From NCBI GenBank assembly GCA_963819735.1, contig CAWFXC010000004.1, positions 434,001-498,000 on the forward strand: a stretch of DNA of 64,000 nt, in the 5' to 3' direction. Below are positions 35,775 to 45,460 of the stretch, piece after piece; within the stretch, counting starts at the first letter, position 1, and every line of letters starts with the position of its first letter. The position numbers were made by a program, and so were the translations under genes. The notes beneath the pieces are model-generated. The model saw only the letters and a program-made list of their open reading frames with translations, was not told where the DNA came from and did no database searches. This DNA comes from CAWFXC01 sp963819735. Lineage in GTDB: Bacteria > Actinomycetota > Acidimicrobiia > IMCC26256 > DASPTH01.

Positions 35775-37577
35775 ATGAGCACGACCAAGCACGGCGGGAC
35801 ACAGCGGCGGTCTCTCACCAGTGGAACGCCGGACCGCAGCCGGTTCCACGTCTTGCGCGAGTACGCCCTCCTGGCCGACGGCGCGCGCGGCGCACTGATC
35901 GACCCAGACGGCGCGGTGGTGTGGATGTGCCTGCCGACCTGGGACGGCGACGCAGTCTTCAGCGAGCTGATCGGCGGCTCGGGCCACTACCGCATCACAC
36001 CGGCGGACCCATACGTGTGGGGCGGCCACTACGAGGATGGCACGCTCATCTGGCGCAGCCGGTGGGTGACGACGACCAGTGTCGTCGAGTGCCGCGAAGC
36101 GTTGGCGGCACCGGGACGGCGTGGGTGCGCCGTGCTTCTGCGGCGCATCCGCGCCGTCGACGGACCGGCGAGGCTGCGAATCGATCTGTGCGCAGCCGAC
36201 GGCTACGGCGCCCGGGCGATGGTGGACATCTCGCACCACGATGACCAGTGGACCGCGACCACTGGACGTGTGCATGTGCGCTGGACGGGCGCGCCGCGTC
36301 GCGCGACGAAGCGCGATGGCACGTTGAGCTTCGGGATCGAATTGGACGAAGGGATGACCCATGACCTCGTCCTCGCGCTGGACACCGAGACGACGCCGTG
36401 CGACCTCCCGGCCGCCGACGCGCTGTGGAGCAGCACCGAGGCGCACTGGCGCGACGCCGTCCCATCGTTTGACGGGCTCTCCGCCCGAGATGATTGCCGA
36501 CACTCCTACGCGGTGCTCGCCGGGTTGACGTCGTCGAAGGGCGGGATGGTCGCGGCCAGCACGACGTCACTTCCCGAGCGCGCCGAAGCAGGGCGGAGCT
36601 ACGACTACCGGTACGTCTGGATCCGGGACCAGTCGTACGCGGGCCAGGCGGTGGCGGCCGCTGGCGGCGCGCCCATCCTTGACGGCGCCGTCCGGTTCGT
36701 CACCGACCGGTTGCTCGACGACGGCCCCGGGCTGCAGCCTGCATACACCACTGCGGGCGATCGCATCCCGCACCAGACCTCGCTCGGTCTCTCCGGCTAT
36801 CCCGGCGGCGACGACGTGATCGGGAACCATGTACGCGAGCAGTTCCAGCTCGACGTCTTCGGAGAATCGCTGCTGTTGTTCGCGGCGGCCACGCGTCACG
36901 ACCGGCTTCCTGCTGACGCCTGGAGAGCCGCCGAGCTCGCGGTCGACGCTATCGCCACGCGCCACGACGAGGCCGACGCCGGCATCTGGGAGCTCGACGA
37001 GCGCCGCTGGACGCACTCACGCCTCGCGTGCATCGCCGGTCTCCGCGCGATCAGCCAGGCGCCAGGAACACCGCGTGAGCGAGCAGCACGGTGGAGCGCG
37101 CTCGCCGACTCGCTCCTGGCCGAGATCTCGCGCTCCAGCCTGCACCCGTCGGGACGCTGGCAACGGGCGCCCGACGACCCCCGGACGGACGCCGCTCTGC
37201 TCCTCGGCGCGGTCCGCGGCGCGCTACCTGCCGACGACCCTCGGTCCCTCGCGACGCACGAGTCGGTGCGCGCCGAGCTCGCGCGAGACGGCTACGCCTA
37301 CCGCTTCCGGCACGATGCCCGCCCGCTGGCCGAATCCGAGGGCGCTTTCCTGGTCTGCGGCTTCTGGATGGCACTGTCGTGCGCATCGCTCGGGCGCCCG
37401 CTGGAAGCGGCACGCTGGTTCGAGCGCAATCGGGCTGCGTGCGGTCCACCGGGGCTGTACTCGGAAGAGTTCGATGTCGTCCAACGACAGCTTCGGGGGA
37501 ACCTGCCGCAGGCGTTCGTGCACACGCTCATGCTCGAGTGCGCGGCAACGCTCGAGCTCGACCCAGATCCCGAATGA
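35775..37577 (+). CDS. Glycoside hydrolase family 15 (glucoamylase/trehalase-like)
   Basis: 600 residues. The N-terminal beta-domain begins L-R-E-Y-A-L-L-A-D and the (alpha/alpha)6 barrel starts near 240. GH15 markers are Y-D-Y-R-Y-V-W-I-R-D-Q-S-Y, the general acid region G-I-W-E-L-D-E-R-R-W-T-H-S-R, and L-Y-S-E-E-F-D for the second carboxylate near the end. Actinobacterial members include trehalases and glucoamylase-like enzymes, so it may hydrolyse trehalose or glucans. No signal peptide, so cytoplasmic. It is in one direction with the SDR gene and ends on a terminator hairpin. Confidence 0.88.
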   Translation: MSTTKHGGTQRRSLTSGTPDRSRFHVLREYALLADGARGALIDPDGAVVWMCLPTWDGDAVFSELIGGSGHYRITPADPYVWGGHYEDGTLIWRSRWVTTTSVVECREALAAPGRRGCAVLLRRIRAVDGPARLRIDLCAADGYGARAMVDISHHDDQWTATTGRVHVRWTGAPRRATKRDGTLSFGIELDEGMTHDLVLALDTETTPCDLPAADALWSSTEAHWRDAVPSFDGLSARDDCRHSYAVLAGLTSSKGGMVAASTTSLPERAEAGRSYDYRYVWIRDQSYAGQAVAAAGGAPILDGAVRFVTDRLLDDGPGLQPAYTTAGDRIPHQTSLGLSGYPGGDDVIGNHVREQFQLDVFGESLLLFAAATRHDRLPADAWRAAELAVDAIATRHDEADAGIWELDERRWTHSRLACIAGLRAISQAPGTPRERAARWSALADSLLAEISRSSLHPSGRWQRAPDDPRTDAALLLGAVRGALPADDPRSLATHESVRAELARDGYAYRFRHDARPLAESEGAFLVCGFWMALSCASLGRPLEAARWFERNRAACGPPGLYSEEFDVVQRQLRGNLPQAFVHTLMLECAATLELDPDPE

Positions 37578-37598
37578 CGCCGCCGTGCGCGGCGTCAT
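37574..37598. terminator. Bidirectional terminator hairpin
   Basis: A perfect 9-bp stem (ATGACGCCG with CGGCGTCAT) and a 7-base loop start on the last codon of the GH15 gene. The opposite-strand DUF421 gene stops 13 bases further on, so the hairpin can serve both. Confidence 0.6.
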
Positions 37599-37610
37599 CC
37601 CCGCCCGTGT

Positions 37611-38153
37611 TCACTCGTCAGGTGCCGTCGGGAAGTGCACCGCCTCGTCGATCGCCCTCCTCACCAGCCCCGCGTGCCCGTCGACGTCGCGGGGCACGAT
37701 CGTGAGATCACCGCGTGCCTCATAGAGGACGTAGCGGATCTGCTCGACGTCGAATGTGTCTCGTTGGCGGAGCTGCGCAGCCAGGTCGTCGACCGTGAGC
37801 CCGCAGCGCCGCAACTCGCCGTGGCTGACCACTCCGTCGGCCACGAGGACCCGGATGCCGTGGTCAAGGACGCGGCGGCCCGGACTCGTGAGGCGGACGA
37901 GCGATGCGGCCCGATGCGCGAGCGATAGGGCGATGATGGCGACCGCCCCGGTGATGTACGACTCGCTGCCCGCAACGGCGGTCCGGCCGATGATGGCGCC
38001 CATGGCCACTGCGGTCGCGAAGTCGATGATCGTCCACTGCGCGATGGTGCGTCGCTCGGCGAGCCGGAGCACGACGACGGCGGTGAGATAGATCAGCACC
38101 GCTTTCGCGGCTACTTCCGGAAGTGACGACACACTTCCCGTGAGCCATGACAT
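37611..38153 (-). CDS. DUF421/YetF-family membrane protein
   Basis: 180 residues. Three N-terminal helices (about 12-30, 40-58, 62-85) with the family motif R-x-A-E-R-R-T-I-A-Q-W-T-I-I-D-F, followed by a cytoplasmic domain with D-G-V-V-S-H-G-E-L-R-R-C-G and V-L-Y-E-A-R-G-D-L-T-I-V. This matches YetF-like proteins, linked to spore or stress membrane properties; the role is unknown. The ATG at 38153 has GAGGAGGA upstream; an ATG two codons on is also possible. Confidence 0.82.
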   Translation of the reverse strand: MSWLTGSVSSLPEVAAKAVLIYLTAVVVLRLAERRTIAQWTIIDFATAVAMGAIIGRTAVAGSESYITGAVAIIALSLAHRAASLVRLTSPGRRVLDHGIRVLVADGVVSHGELRRCGLTVDDLAAQLRQRDTFDVEQIRYVLYEARGDLTIVPRDVDGHAGLVRRAIDEAVHFPTAPDE

Positions 38154-38419
38154 CGCGTCCTCCTCGTCGCTTCGACATTCGACCGCGGCTGCCTCGATCA
38201 GGAGCCGCCGTCCTCCTTCGCTTCGGCCGTGACGATCCAGTCCGCGATGGCGAGGTCGGTGGCCTCGATCGACGATGCTTTCCGTCCTCCATGCGCGCAG
38301 TGCCCATGAGTGCACAGCCGCAAACGCGTGCGCCGGACGCGAAGCTTCGACACGCGAAAGAACCGCGGTACCGCAAAGGTTCCGTCACGCGATCGCCTTG
38401 GGCGACCCTCGGACCGCAT
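38154..38419. other. Divergent spacer without a recognised gene
   Basis: The region between DUF421 and hemerythrin (346 bases in all) contains no convincing coding frame. Its right end carries the GGGTAT promoter listed separately. Confidence 0.4.
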
Positions 38420-38445
38420 GAATGCATCGGCGCAACGTGGGGTAT
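38420..38445 (+). promoter_or_regulatory. Sigma-B-type promoter (GAAT-N16-GGGTAT) for hemerythrin
   Basis: GAAT, a 16-base spacer and GGGTAT match the Streptomyces sigma-B consensus GNNT-N14-16-GGGTAY exactly. The hemerythrin ATG lies 55 bases downstream, giving a leader of roughly 48 bases with a strong AGGAGGAGG site. The match is by eye. Confidence 0.45.
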
Positions 38446-38499
38446 TGCACCGGTGCGAGCGAAACCACATCGCTCAGGATCGTCAGGAGGAGGCGCACC

Positions 38500-39093
38500 A
38501 TGGGATCTGCCGATGAAGACCGCGTACGTGCAGCAGCACGGCCCAACGACCTGATCGCCGCAGTACTCGAAGACCACGCCGACATCCACTCGCTCATGAA
38601 CGAGGTCGACACGAGCACGGGCGAGCATCGACAGGAGGTGTTCGAAAAGCTCGTTGCGAAGTTGGCGGTCCACGAGACGGCCGAGGAGCAGGTCGTCCAT
38701 CCCCTCACCCGGCGCGTCGCCGACGCCGACGGTGTGGTCGACGAGCGCCTCGAGGAGGAGGACAAGGGAAAGAAGGCCCTCGCCGAGCTCGAGAAGATGG
38801 GCACTGCAACGCCGGACTTCTCGACGAAGTTCGGCGAACTCCGTGACGAGGTGTTGCGCCACGCCCAGAACGAGGAGCAGCAGGAGCTCCCGCTGCTCGA
38901 ATCGGCCGACGAGCAGCAGCTGGTACGGGCCGCACCAGTGTTCCGCGCCGCGCAGCGGATTGCGCCGACACATGCACACGAGCACTCTCCCGAGAGCGCG
39001 GTGGGCAACATGGTGATCGGGCCGTTCGTCGCCATGGTCGACCGCACCCGCGACGCGATCCGTGACCTGATGCAACGCGACGTCATCGTCTGA
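38500..39093 (+). CDS. Hemerythrin-domain protein
   Basis: 197 residues. The four-helix bundle ligands are visible: H-A-D-I-H-S-L (helix 1), H-E-T-A-E-E-Q-V-V-H-P (helix 2) and H-A-Q-N-E-E-Q-Q-E-L-P (helix 3), the histidine/glutamate set for a di-iron site. Hemerythrins bind oxygen or nitric oxide, or handle iron under oxidative stress. The C-terminal 60 residues form an extra helix region with H-A-H-E-H-S-P. Strong AGGAGGAGG site; 22 bases separate its stop from the tail of the NrfD gene on the other strand. Confidence 0.88.
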   Translation: MGSADEDRVRAAARPNDLIAAVLEDHADIHSLMNEVDTSTGEHRQEVFEKLVAKLAVHETAEEQVVHPLTRRVADADGVVDERLEEEDKGKKALAELEKMGTATPDFSTKFGELRDEVLRHAQNEEQQELPLLESADEQQLVRAAPVFRAAQRIAPTHAHEHSPESAVGNMVIGPFVAMVDRTRDAIRDLMQRDVIV

Positions 39094-39115
39094 TCAAGCC
39101 GATCTCCAAAGTTAT

Positions 39116-40193
39116 TCAGTTCGGCCCGAGCGCCACACCCGTACTCGGCCTGTCGAGTGCGGCTGTCGCGCGCTGCGGCACCACCGTTTGCTGGGGATCC
39201 TTAGCCGATTGCACACCGGCGTGGAAGATCCCGAAGCGGGTCAGCGCCGATGCACCAAGCAACGCGACCCCCGCGATCGACGACGCGGTTCTTGATCGAC
39301 GACCGGCGAGCGTCGCCATGCCAGCGCCGACCAGTGCCAGTCCCTTTCCGAGCCGAAGCAAGGTCCCGGCACGCCCCTGGTGGTACGACTGCGACACGAC
39401 GGATGGCATCCGCCGAACCATGACCTCTTCGAGCGCGACCTCAGCGAGTGCCGCGACGATGGCAAGACGACGTGCAGGCGAGGTCTCGGGACCCGATCCC
39501 GCGCACATTCCTGCGCCGCCGGCGGCCATCGCAGCAGAAGCGGCGAAGAGCAGCGGCATCTCGGACCACCCGGCGTGCCACGCAGGGATCGCGGTGTTGG
39601 CCACGAGTGCACCGGTGTATGTCGCGACGCCGCAGCCGAGACCGGCCGCTCCGAGCGTGGCCACGGTCCCCACCGGCGTCAGGACGCCCGTGAGGTCGCT
39701 GGCCGCGGCGACGATCGTGAGCGGTGCGTACCCGGCCAGCATCCAAGAGCCGATGCTCATCGGCGACGTGGGTTTGATGACGCGCAGCATGTTGACGAAC
39801 CGTTCGGGACGACCGAGGTCGTGCACGAGCGCAGCCAAGGACACCCCGACCGCCGTCGTCGCGGTTGCTTTGGCCACCCGCGCCAGCGTCCGTCGACCGG
39901 TGAGGTGTGCGCCGGCTGCGAGCGCCGACGACGCACCGGCCAAACCGCCGAAGAAGAGGTAGCCGGCGATGTCTCGTGCCTCCCACACCGGCTCCTTGAT
40001 GACCGGTAGCCCGTAGTAGCTCGTCGGCTGCTCCTGCTGTCGACCACCGCGCTTTCGGGCTCCGTTCGTAGGAGCGCCGTCGCGCGCGTCGTCGTTCCCG
40101 ACCCGATCGGTCGCCCCGGTGACTGCTTCGCGGTCGGGGCGTGCGCCGTGCAGACCATCGATCTCGATCCTGCTCGTGTTCATGACGCCCTCC
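39116..40193 (-). CDS. nrfD: NrfD/PsrC-type membrane anchor subunit of formate dehydrogenase
   Basis: 358 residues. After a polar N-terminus of about 55 residues with P-T-S-Y-Y-G-L-P-V-I-K, about eight helices follow, with L-F-F-G-G-L-A-G-A-S, D-L-G-R-P-E-R-F-V-N-M-L-R and the K-P-T-S-P-M-S-I-G-S-W signature of NrfD-like quinone-interacting proteins. It would connect the iron-sulfur subunit to the quinone pool. The start follows TGGGAGGGCGTC and lies 14 bp inside the beta subunit gene, so the three genes are coupled. Confidence 0.9.
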
Positions 40194-41058
40194 CAGAACG
40201 GACGAAGGTGGCCGTCACCGCAAAGGCAAGGGCGCCGGCGGCGAGCGCGACTCGCCGCCACATCGCCGGCAGGTCGCGAGTCGTTACGACCGGATCGGGC
40301 GGGAGGCCGTACACCTCCGGTTCGTCGAGCAGTAGGAAGAAGGCGCCCGCGCCGCCGACACCATCGTCTGGATCGTCGCCGTAGAGGCGGGCGTCGTCGA
40401 CGCCGTCGTCGTGGAGCTGGCGAACCCGCATCACGGCCCGGTCGCGCAAGTGGTCGAGCGGACCGAACTGAATGGAGTTGGTGGGACACGCCTTGGCGCA
40501 CGCCGGCTCCATCCCGACCGTGAGGCGGTCATAGCACAGCGTGCACTTCCAGATCCGGCCGTCGTCCTTGCGCTGGTCGAGCACACCGAACGGGCATGCA
40601 GGAACGCAGTATCCGCACCCGTTGCAGATGTCTTCCTGCACGACGACCGTTCCGAACTCGGTGCGGAACAGCGAGCCGGTCGGGCACACATCGAGGCACG
40701 CGGCGTCGGTGCAGTGCTTGCACACGTCCGACGACATCAGCCAACGGAAACTCTCGTCCGGCCGCTCTCCGTCGCCGACCACCTCTTCGCCGAGCCGCCT
40801 GCGCTGCTCGATGAACGCGACGTGGCGCCAGCTGTTGGCGTCGAGCCGTCGGGTGTTGTCGTACGACATGCCGGTGAAGTTGAGCCCGTCCTCGGGAATA
40901 CCGTTCCACTCCTTACACGCGACCTCGCATGCCTTGCAGCCGATGCACACGGAGGTGTCGGTGAAAAACCCCATGCGCGGAGGAGCATCGGCGTAGCCGC
41001 TGGCAGTCGCCGGATCGCTGTCGTGCAGCGCGGCAGTAAGCATGTGGTCCGTCATCAC
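40180..41058 (-). CDS. fdhB: Formate dehydrogenase iron-sulfur (beta) subunit
   Basis: 292 residues. Four 4Fe-4S clusters are indicated by cysteine groups: C-I-G-C-K-A-C-E-V-A-C, C-K-H-C-T-D-A-A-C-L-D-V-C, C-N-G-C-G-Y-C-V-P-A-C and C-T-L-C-Y-D-R...C-A-K-A-C. A hydrophobic helix near the end (about 268-285) anchors it, as in FdnH-type subunits. It moves electrons from the catalytic subunit to the NrfD anchor. The start overlaps the alpha stop by 4 bp. Confidence 0.93.
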   Translation of the reverse strand: MMTDHMLTAALHDSDPATASGYADAPPRMGFFTDTSVCIGCKACEVACKEWNGIPEDGLNFTGMSYDNTRRLDANSWRHVAFIEQRRRLGEEVVGDGERPDESFRWLMSSDVCKHCTDAACLDVCPTGSLFRTEFGTVVVQEDICNGCGYCVPACPFGVLDQRKDDGRIWKCTLCYDRLTVGMEPACAKACPTNSIQFGPLDHLRDRAVMRVRQLHDDGVDDARLYGDDPDDGVGGAGAFFLLLDEPEVYGLPPDPVVTTRDLPAMWRRVALAAGALAFAVTATFVRSGRAS

Positions 41059-44000
41059 ACCTCCATGCCGGTGTCGGCCGTGATGCCCGCCCGCCGCGTG
41101 TACTCGTCGACCAGCTCGAGCCGTGCCGGACCCCGGGGCCGACGTCCCGGGCGGATGTCCGCCGTCAGGGCCTTCACCTCCTGGATGTGGACGTTGGGAT
41201 CGAGCGCGATCGAGGTCAGCTCGTTGGCGGCGTCGCCGCGCGACAGGCCGTTGGGTCCCCAGTGGAACGGGATGCCGATCTGGTGGATGGTCCGGCCTTG
41301 CACGGTGACCGGGCGGATCCGGTCAGTGACCAGGACCCGCGCCTCGATCGCGCTGCGTGCGGTGACGATGGTGGCCCATCCCTCGTGCTCGAGGCCACGT
41401 TCCGCGGCGAGCTCCGGTGAGATCTCGCAGAACATCTCCGGCTGGAGCTCCGCGAGGTAGGGCACCCAACGCGTCATCCCACCCGCGGTGAAGTGCTCGG
41501 TGAGCCGGTACGTCGTAAGCACATAGGGGAACACCTCTGCACCGGGCGTGCCGCCGTTCGGGTGATAGCGGTTCTGCAGCCGCGAGACCACCTGGCGCGC
41601 CGGGTTGTGCTGCTGGCGGTACAGCGCGTTTTCGAAGAGCGAGTCCTGCGGCTCGTAGTGCGTCGGCATCGGACCGTCCTCCAGTCCGCTCGGGACGAAC
41701 AGCCACCCCTTGCCGTCCGCCTGCATGATGAAGGCGTCGATCCCCGAGAGCGCCTCGACCCCTTTGGCTCCCGGCGGTGGGCGGTACGACGGATCGAGGT
41801 CGGCTTTCATGTCGGGGGTGTCGTGGCCGGTCCATCGGCCCTGAGCCGGGTCCCACCAGACCAGCGCCTTGCCGTCGCTCCACGGCGCACCGGCCGGGTC
41901 GGCCGACGCCCGGTTGTAGAGGATGCGTCGGTTGGCCGGCCACACCCAGCCCCACTCGGGTCCCAGCCAGTTCTGCTCACGAGCGGGCTTGCGACGCGCG
42001 GCCTGGTTCACTCCGTCGGCGTACACACCGCAGTAGATCCAGCAGCCGCATGCAGTGCTGCCGTCGTCGCGCAGCTCGGTATAGGTGCTCAACGCGTTCC
42101 CGTCGGCGTCCCAACCGTTGATCTCCGAGAGGATCGCGTCGGCGCTCGGCTCCGCGAGTGCACCATCCGTCGGGTAGTCCCAGGTGAGATCGAGCATCGG
42201 ACGGTCCATGGGGTCCGTCGATCCGGCCAGCTTCTCGCGGATGATCCGACCAAGGTGGTACATGAACCAAAGGTCGCTCCGAGCGTCGCCGTCCGGTTCC
42301 GTCGCCTGCCAGTGGAACTGCAACATGCGATTGGTGTTGGTGAAGCTGCCGCTCTTCTCGATGTGCGCCGCCGCGGGCAGGAAGAACACCTCCGTCGCGA
42401 TGTCGTCGCTGCGCAGCTCGCCACTTTCGATCTCCGGTCCGTCCTTCCACCAGGTCGCGCTCTCGATGAGCGAGAAGTCGCGCACCACCAACCATTCGAG
42501 GTTGGCCATGCCGAGCCGTTGCATCCGCGCGTTCGCGGAGCCGACCGCCGGGTTCTCCCCGAGGAGGAAGTAGCCCCTCACCGTCCCGTCCATTTGGCGC
42601 AGCACCGTGTTGTACGTGCTGTGGTCACCGGTGATCCGCGGCAGGTAGTCGAAGCAGAAGTCGTTCTCGGGCGCGGCGGTGGCTCCCCACCACGACTTCA
42701 GCATGCTCACGAGGTACGACTTCATCAGCGCCCAGTAGCCCTTTTGCGCAGCGTCCGCCTCGACGAAGTCGCGGAGCGTCTCGTGGGCGTGTGCGTGGGG
42801 CATGGGGATGTATCCCGGGAGGAGGTTGTACAGGGTCGGGATGTCGCTCGACCCCTGGATGCTGGCGTGGCCACGCAGCGCCTGGATGCCCCCGCCTGGC
42901 CGCCCGATGTTGCCGAGCAGGAGCTGGAGCACCGATGCGGCGCGTATGTACTGCACCCCCACCGTGTGCTGGGTCCAGCCGACCGCGTAGATGAAGGCGG
43001 TTGTGCGATCACGACCGGAGTTGGAGGTGATGAGCTCACAGACGCGGCGGAAGAGATCCTGGGGGACACCGCAGGTCTCCTCCACCAGTTCCGGCGTGTA
43101 GCGCGAGTAATGACGCTTCAGCACCTGGAAGACGCAGCGCGGGTGCTGCATCGTCTCGTCTCGTTGGATGTCGCCCGAACCGACGTTAACGCCGCCGGAC
43201 CCCGTGCGTTCCGAGCGACCGGAGTGGCGCGGGTCGCCGTTAACGGCGCGCTGCTGGTACCGCTCGTCACGGTGCCCCGACGCCGCGGCCACCTCCATGC
43301 CCTCGTACTGCCAAGACGACGAGTCGTAGGTGCGTCCTTCGGCGTCGAAGCCCGAAAACAGCCCGTCGAGGTCCTCGGTATCCTGGAAGTCTTCGCGCAG
43401 GATCGTCGGTCCGTTCGTGTAGTTGACGACGTAGTCGTGAAACCAGCGTTCGTGCTCGATCACGTAGTTGACGATGCCGCCGAGGAAGGCGATGTCGCTC
43501 CCGACGCGGATGGGGACGAACACGTCGGCGAGCGCGCTCGTGCGGCTGAAGTGCGGGTCGACGTGGATCACCGTTGCCCCCCTGGCCTTCGCCTCCATCA
43601 CCCACTGGAAGCCCACGGGGTGGCACTCGGCCATGTCGCTGCCCTCGATCACGAGGCAGTCCGAGTTCTGCAGGTCTTGGAGGCACGTGGTCGCACCGCC
43701 GCGGCCGAAGGACGTGCCGAGCGCGGCGACCGTCGAACTGTGACACACCCTGGCCTGGTTCTCGATCTGCACGATTCCCAGGGCAGTGAAGAGCTTTTTG
43801 ATCAGGTAGTTCTCTTCGTTGTCGAGTGTTGCACCACCGAGGCTGGCGATTCCCATGGTGCGGCGGGTGCTCTTGCCGTCGTCCTGCCACTCCCAGGTGT
43901 CACGGCGGCTTTCGATCACCCGCTCGGCGATCATGTCCATCGCGGTCTCGAGATCGAGGTGCTGCCACTCGTGTGCGTGGGGCGCGCGGTAGAGCACCTC

Positions 44001-44300
44001 GTGGCGACGCGCCTCGCCGGTCGTGAGCTGCAGGCTTGCGGCACCCTTGGGACAGAGGCGGCCGCGGCTGACCGGCGAGTCCGGATCGCCTTCGATCTGC
44101 ACGACGCGGTTGTCCTTCACGTAGACGTTCTGCGCACAACCCACGGCGCAGTACGGACACACCGACTTCACCACCTTGTCGGCCGTCGCCGTGCGTGGAA
44201 CCAGTTGGTCGGTCCGGGCCGAGCGCGCCGCGGCACCGCGTCCTAGACGGTCGTGGCCCCGGAGTTGGCGGAGCACGGGCCAACGCTCGACGAAGCTCAT
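41055..44300 (-). CDS. fdhA: Formate dehydrogenase catalytic (alpha) subunit, cysteine type
   Basis: 1081 residues, the length of FdnG/FdoG-like molybdopterin enzymes. The N-terminal 4Fe-4S cluster is bound by Cys48, Cys51, Cys55 and Cys83 (V-C-P-Y-C-A-V-G-C). The Mo/W ligand is Cys186 in Q-A-R-V-C-H-S-S-T-V, where E. coli FdnG has selenocysteine followed by His. E-G-S-D-M-A-E-C-H-P-V-G-F-Q and N-Y-T-N-G-P-T-I fit the formate family. There is no twin-arginine signal, so the enzyme probably faces the cytoplasm. The start has AGGAGGT upstream. Formate is oxidised to CO2 and electrons go to the beta subunit. Confidence 0.95.
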   Translation of the reverse strand: MSFVERWPVLRQLRGHDRLGRGAAARSARTDQLVPRTATADKVVKSVCPYCAVGCAQNVYVKDNRVVQIEGDPDSPVSRGRLCPKGAASLQLTTGEARRHEVLYRAPHAHEWQHLDLETAMDMIAERVIESRRDTWEWQDDGKSTRRTMGIASLGGATLDNEENYLIKKLFTALGIVQIENQARVCHSSTVAALGTSFGRGGATTCLQDLQNSDCLVIEGSDMAECHPVGFQWVMEAKARGATVIHVDPHFSRTSALADVFVPIRVGSDIAFLGGIVNYVIEHERWFHDYVVNYTNGPTILREDFQDTEDLDGLFSGFDAEGRTYDSSSWQYEGMEVAAASGHRDERYQQRAVNGDPRHSGRSERTGSGGVNVGSGDIQRDETMQHPRCVFQVLKRHYSRYTPELVEETCGVPQDLFRRVCELITSNSGRDRTTAFIYAVGWTQHTVGVQYIRAASVLQLLLGNIGRPGGGIQALRGHASIQGSSDIPTLYNLLPGYIPMPHAHAHETLRDFVEADAAQKGYWALMKSYLVSMLKSWWGATAAPENDFCFDYLPRITGDHSTYNTVLRQMDGTVRGYFLLGENPAVGSANARMQRLGMANLEWLVVRDFSLIESATWWKDGPEIESGELRSDDIATEVFFLPAAAHIEKSGSFTNTNRMLQFHWQATEPDGDARSDLWFMYHLGRIIREKLAGSTDPMDRPMLDLTWDYPTDGALAEPSADAILSEINGWDADGNALSTYTELRDDGSTACGCWIYCGVYADGVNQAARRKPAREQNWLGPEWGWVWPANRRILYNRASADPAGAPWSDGKALVWWDPAQGRWTGHDTPDMKADLDPSYRPPPGAKGVEALSGIDAFIMQADGKGWLFVPSGLEDGPMPTHYEPQDSLFENALYRQQHNPARQVVSRLQNRYHPNGGTPGAEVFPYVLTTYRLTEHFTAGGMTRWVPYLAELQPEMFCEISPELAAERGLEHEGWATIVTARSAIEARVLVTDRIRPVTVQGRTIHQIGIPFHWGPNGLSRGDAANELTSIALDPNVHIQEVKALTADIRPGRRPRGPARLELVDEYTRRAGITADTGMEV

Positions 44301-44324
44301 ACGGACCTCCTGAATGGTCGGGCG

Positions 44325-44657
44325 TCACCCGATCCCGTCGCCGGATGGGGAGGGGTGATGAAGGGCGCGGCCGGCCGCCGTCTGCATCGACTGGTCGGCG
44401 GCCGCGCGCCGTCGCATCCAATCCCGAGTCGTGTCGTTCGACGTCGGATGGATCGCGGGCGTACCGATGAGGTGCTGGCTGGTCGACAGCACGAACGCTC
44501 GCGCGGCTTCCTCGGCGGTCAGGCTGTCGCTCCCGTCCGCCGGGAGACCCGTCGCGATCATGTAGACGAGGCCCGGAGCGAGGCCCAGCTGACGCGCGAC
44601 TTCCTCAATGCCTCGACCTTCGGCCAGTCTGGTGGAAACGTCACGGTGCGAGGCCAT
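44325..44657 (-). CDS. Small HTH-like protein leading the formate dehydrogenase operon
   Basis: 110 residues. The first 45 residues contain I-E-E-V-A-R-Q-L-G-L-A-P-G-L-V-Y-M-I, a helix-turn-helix-like pattern, followed by A-T-G-L-P-A-D-G-S-D and a helical tail. Similar small proteins precede cysteine-type formate dehydrogenase genes in other actinobacteria, which suggests an accessory or regulatory role. A strong AGGAGGGTGAC site supports the start. The gap to fdhA is 24 bases, so it is in the same transcript. Confidence 0.72.
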   Translation of the reverse strand: MASHRDVSTRLAEGRGIEEVARQLGLAPGLVYMIATGLPADGSDSLTAEEAARAFVLSTSQHLIGTPAIHPTSNDTTRDWMRRRAAADQSMQTAAGRALHHPSPSGDGIG

Positions 44658-44727
44658 GTCACCCTCCTGGGGGCAGCGCCGGAGTCGGGTGCATACCCAA
44701 CTCCCGATGGAGACGAACCCGATCCCT

Positions 44728-45346
44728 TCAGCCCTGCCGACGCGGATCCTCGGAATTCGCGACGAACTCCTCCACCACTTCGGCCAGGCCGCCCGGTCCC
44801 TCTGTCACCGGCGTGTCGATCCGCCGGGTTCCCGAGAGGACGTCGAGCCGGATCGGATGGTGGGCGACGAGCACCTGCTCGGCGTCGACCGACACCGAGT
44901 CGACGCGCGACGGGCACGCCGCGCTCCGCGGCCAACCGGTCCTCGGGGCTCTTCATCGCCAGACCTCCGCCCAGGAGCGTCCCGACCGTCCCGAAGAACA
45001 ATGCGCCGATCACGATCCCGAGCAGGACCTTCCCACCCGTCGACCACCCCGAAGCACCGGGGAGCACCAGCCCGAGCGCCGCGCCGACGACCACGCCGAT
45101 GCCGCCGAGGCCGAGGCCGAACAGCGTGGCGCCGCGGAACATCTCCTTCGTCATCACCGCGCCGAGTCCGGGGCTTCCGATCACGTCCGAGGTCTCCTGG
45201 TCCATCTCCGCGCGCAGCGACAGCTCCAGGTCCGCGCGTTCCCCGACGTGCAACGACTCTCGGGGAACGGACATCCGTTCCACGAGATCACGAGCGGCCG
45301 CATCGGCTTCGTGACGATCCCGGTACACGGCCAGGAGAGATCCCAT
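44728..45346 (-). pseudogene. Glycine-zipper membrane protein gene with one frameshift
   Basis: The first 145 residues read well: M-G-S-L-L-A-V-Y-R-D-R-H-E-A-D-A-A, then two hydrophobic glycine-rich helices (about 75-100 and 108-130). Near 44925 the frame must shift to continue with V-D-S-V-S-V-D-A-E-Q-V-L-V-A-H-H-P, a typical C-terminal strand, ending Q-G at 44728. In the unshifted frame the chain becomes arginine/proline-rich and runs into the next gene. The family is like general-stress membrane proteins (DUF1269/17M type). It may be a recent pseudogene, or an assembly indel. Confidence 0.65.
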
Positions 45347-45460
45347 GGCTTACCTCCGAGCTTGACGACACCCTGCCCTGGTCTCGTGCCCACTGGGGTG
45401 CGCCGCCGAACCTGCGGCGCCAGTCCGTCACAGCTTCGTCACGAATCCGACTCACCTTCG

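Noticed and set aside
41493..44246. A 917-codon plus-strand open frame
   Set aside because: It is the exact antisense of the formate dehydrogenase alpha gene and has no family motifs; high GC content keeps the frame open.
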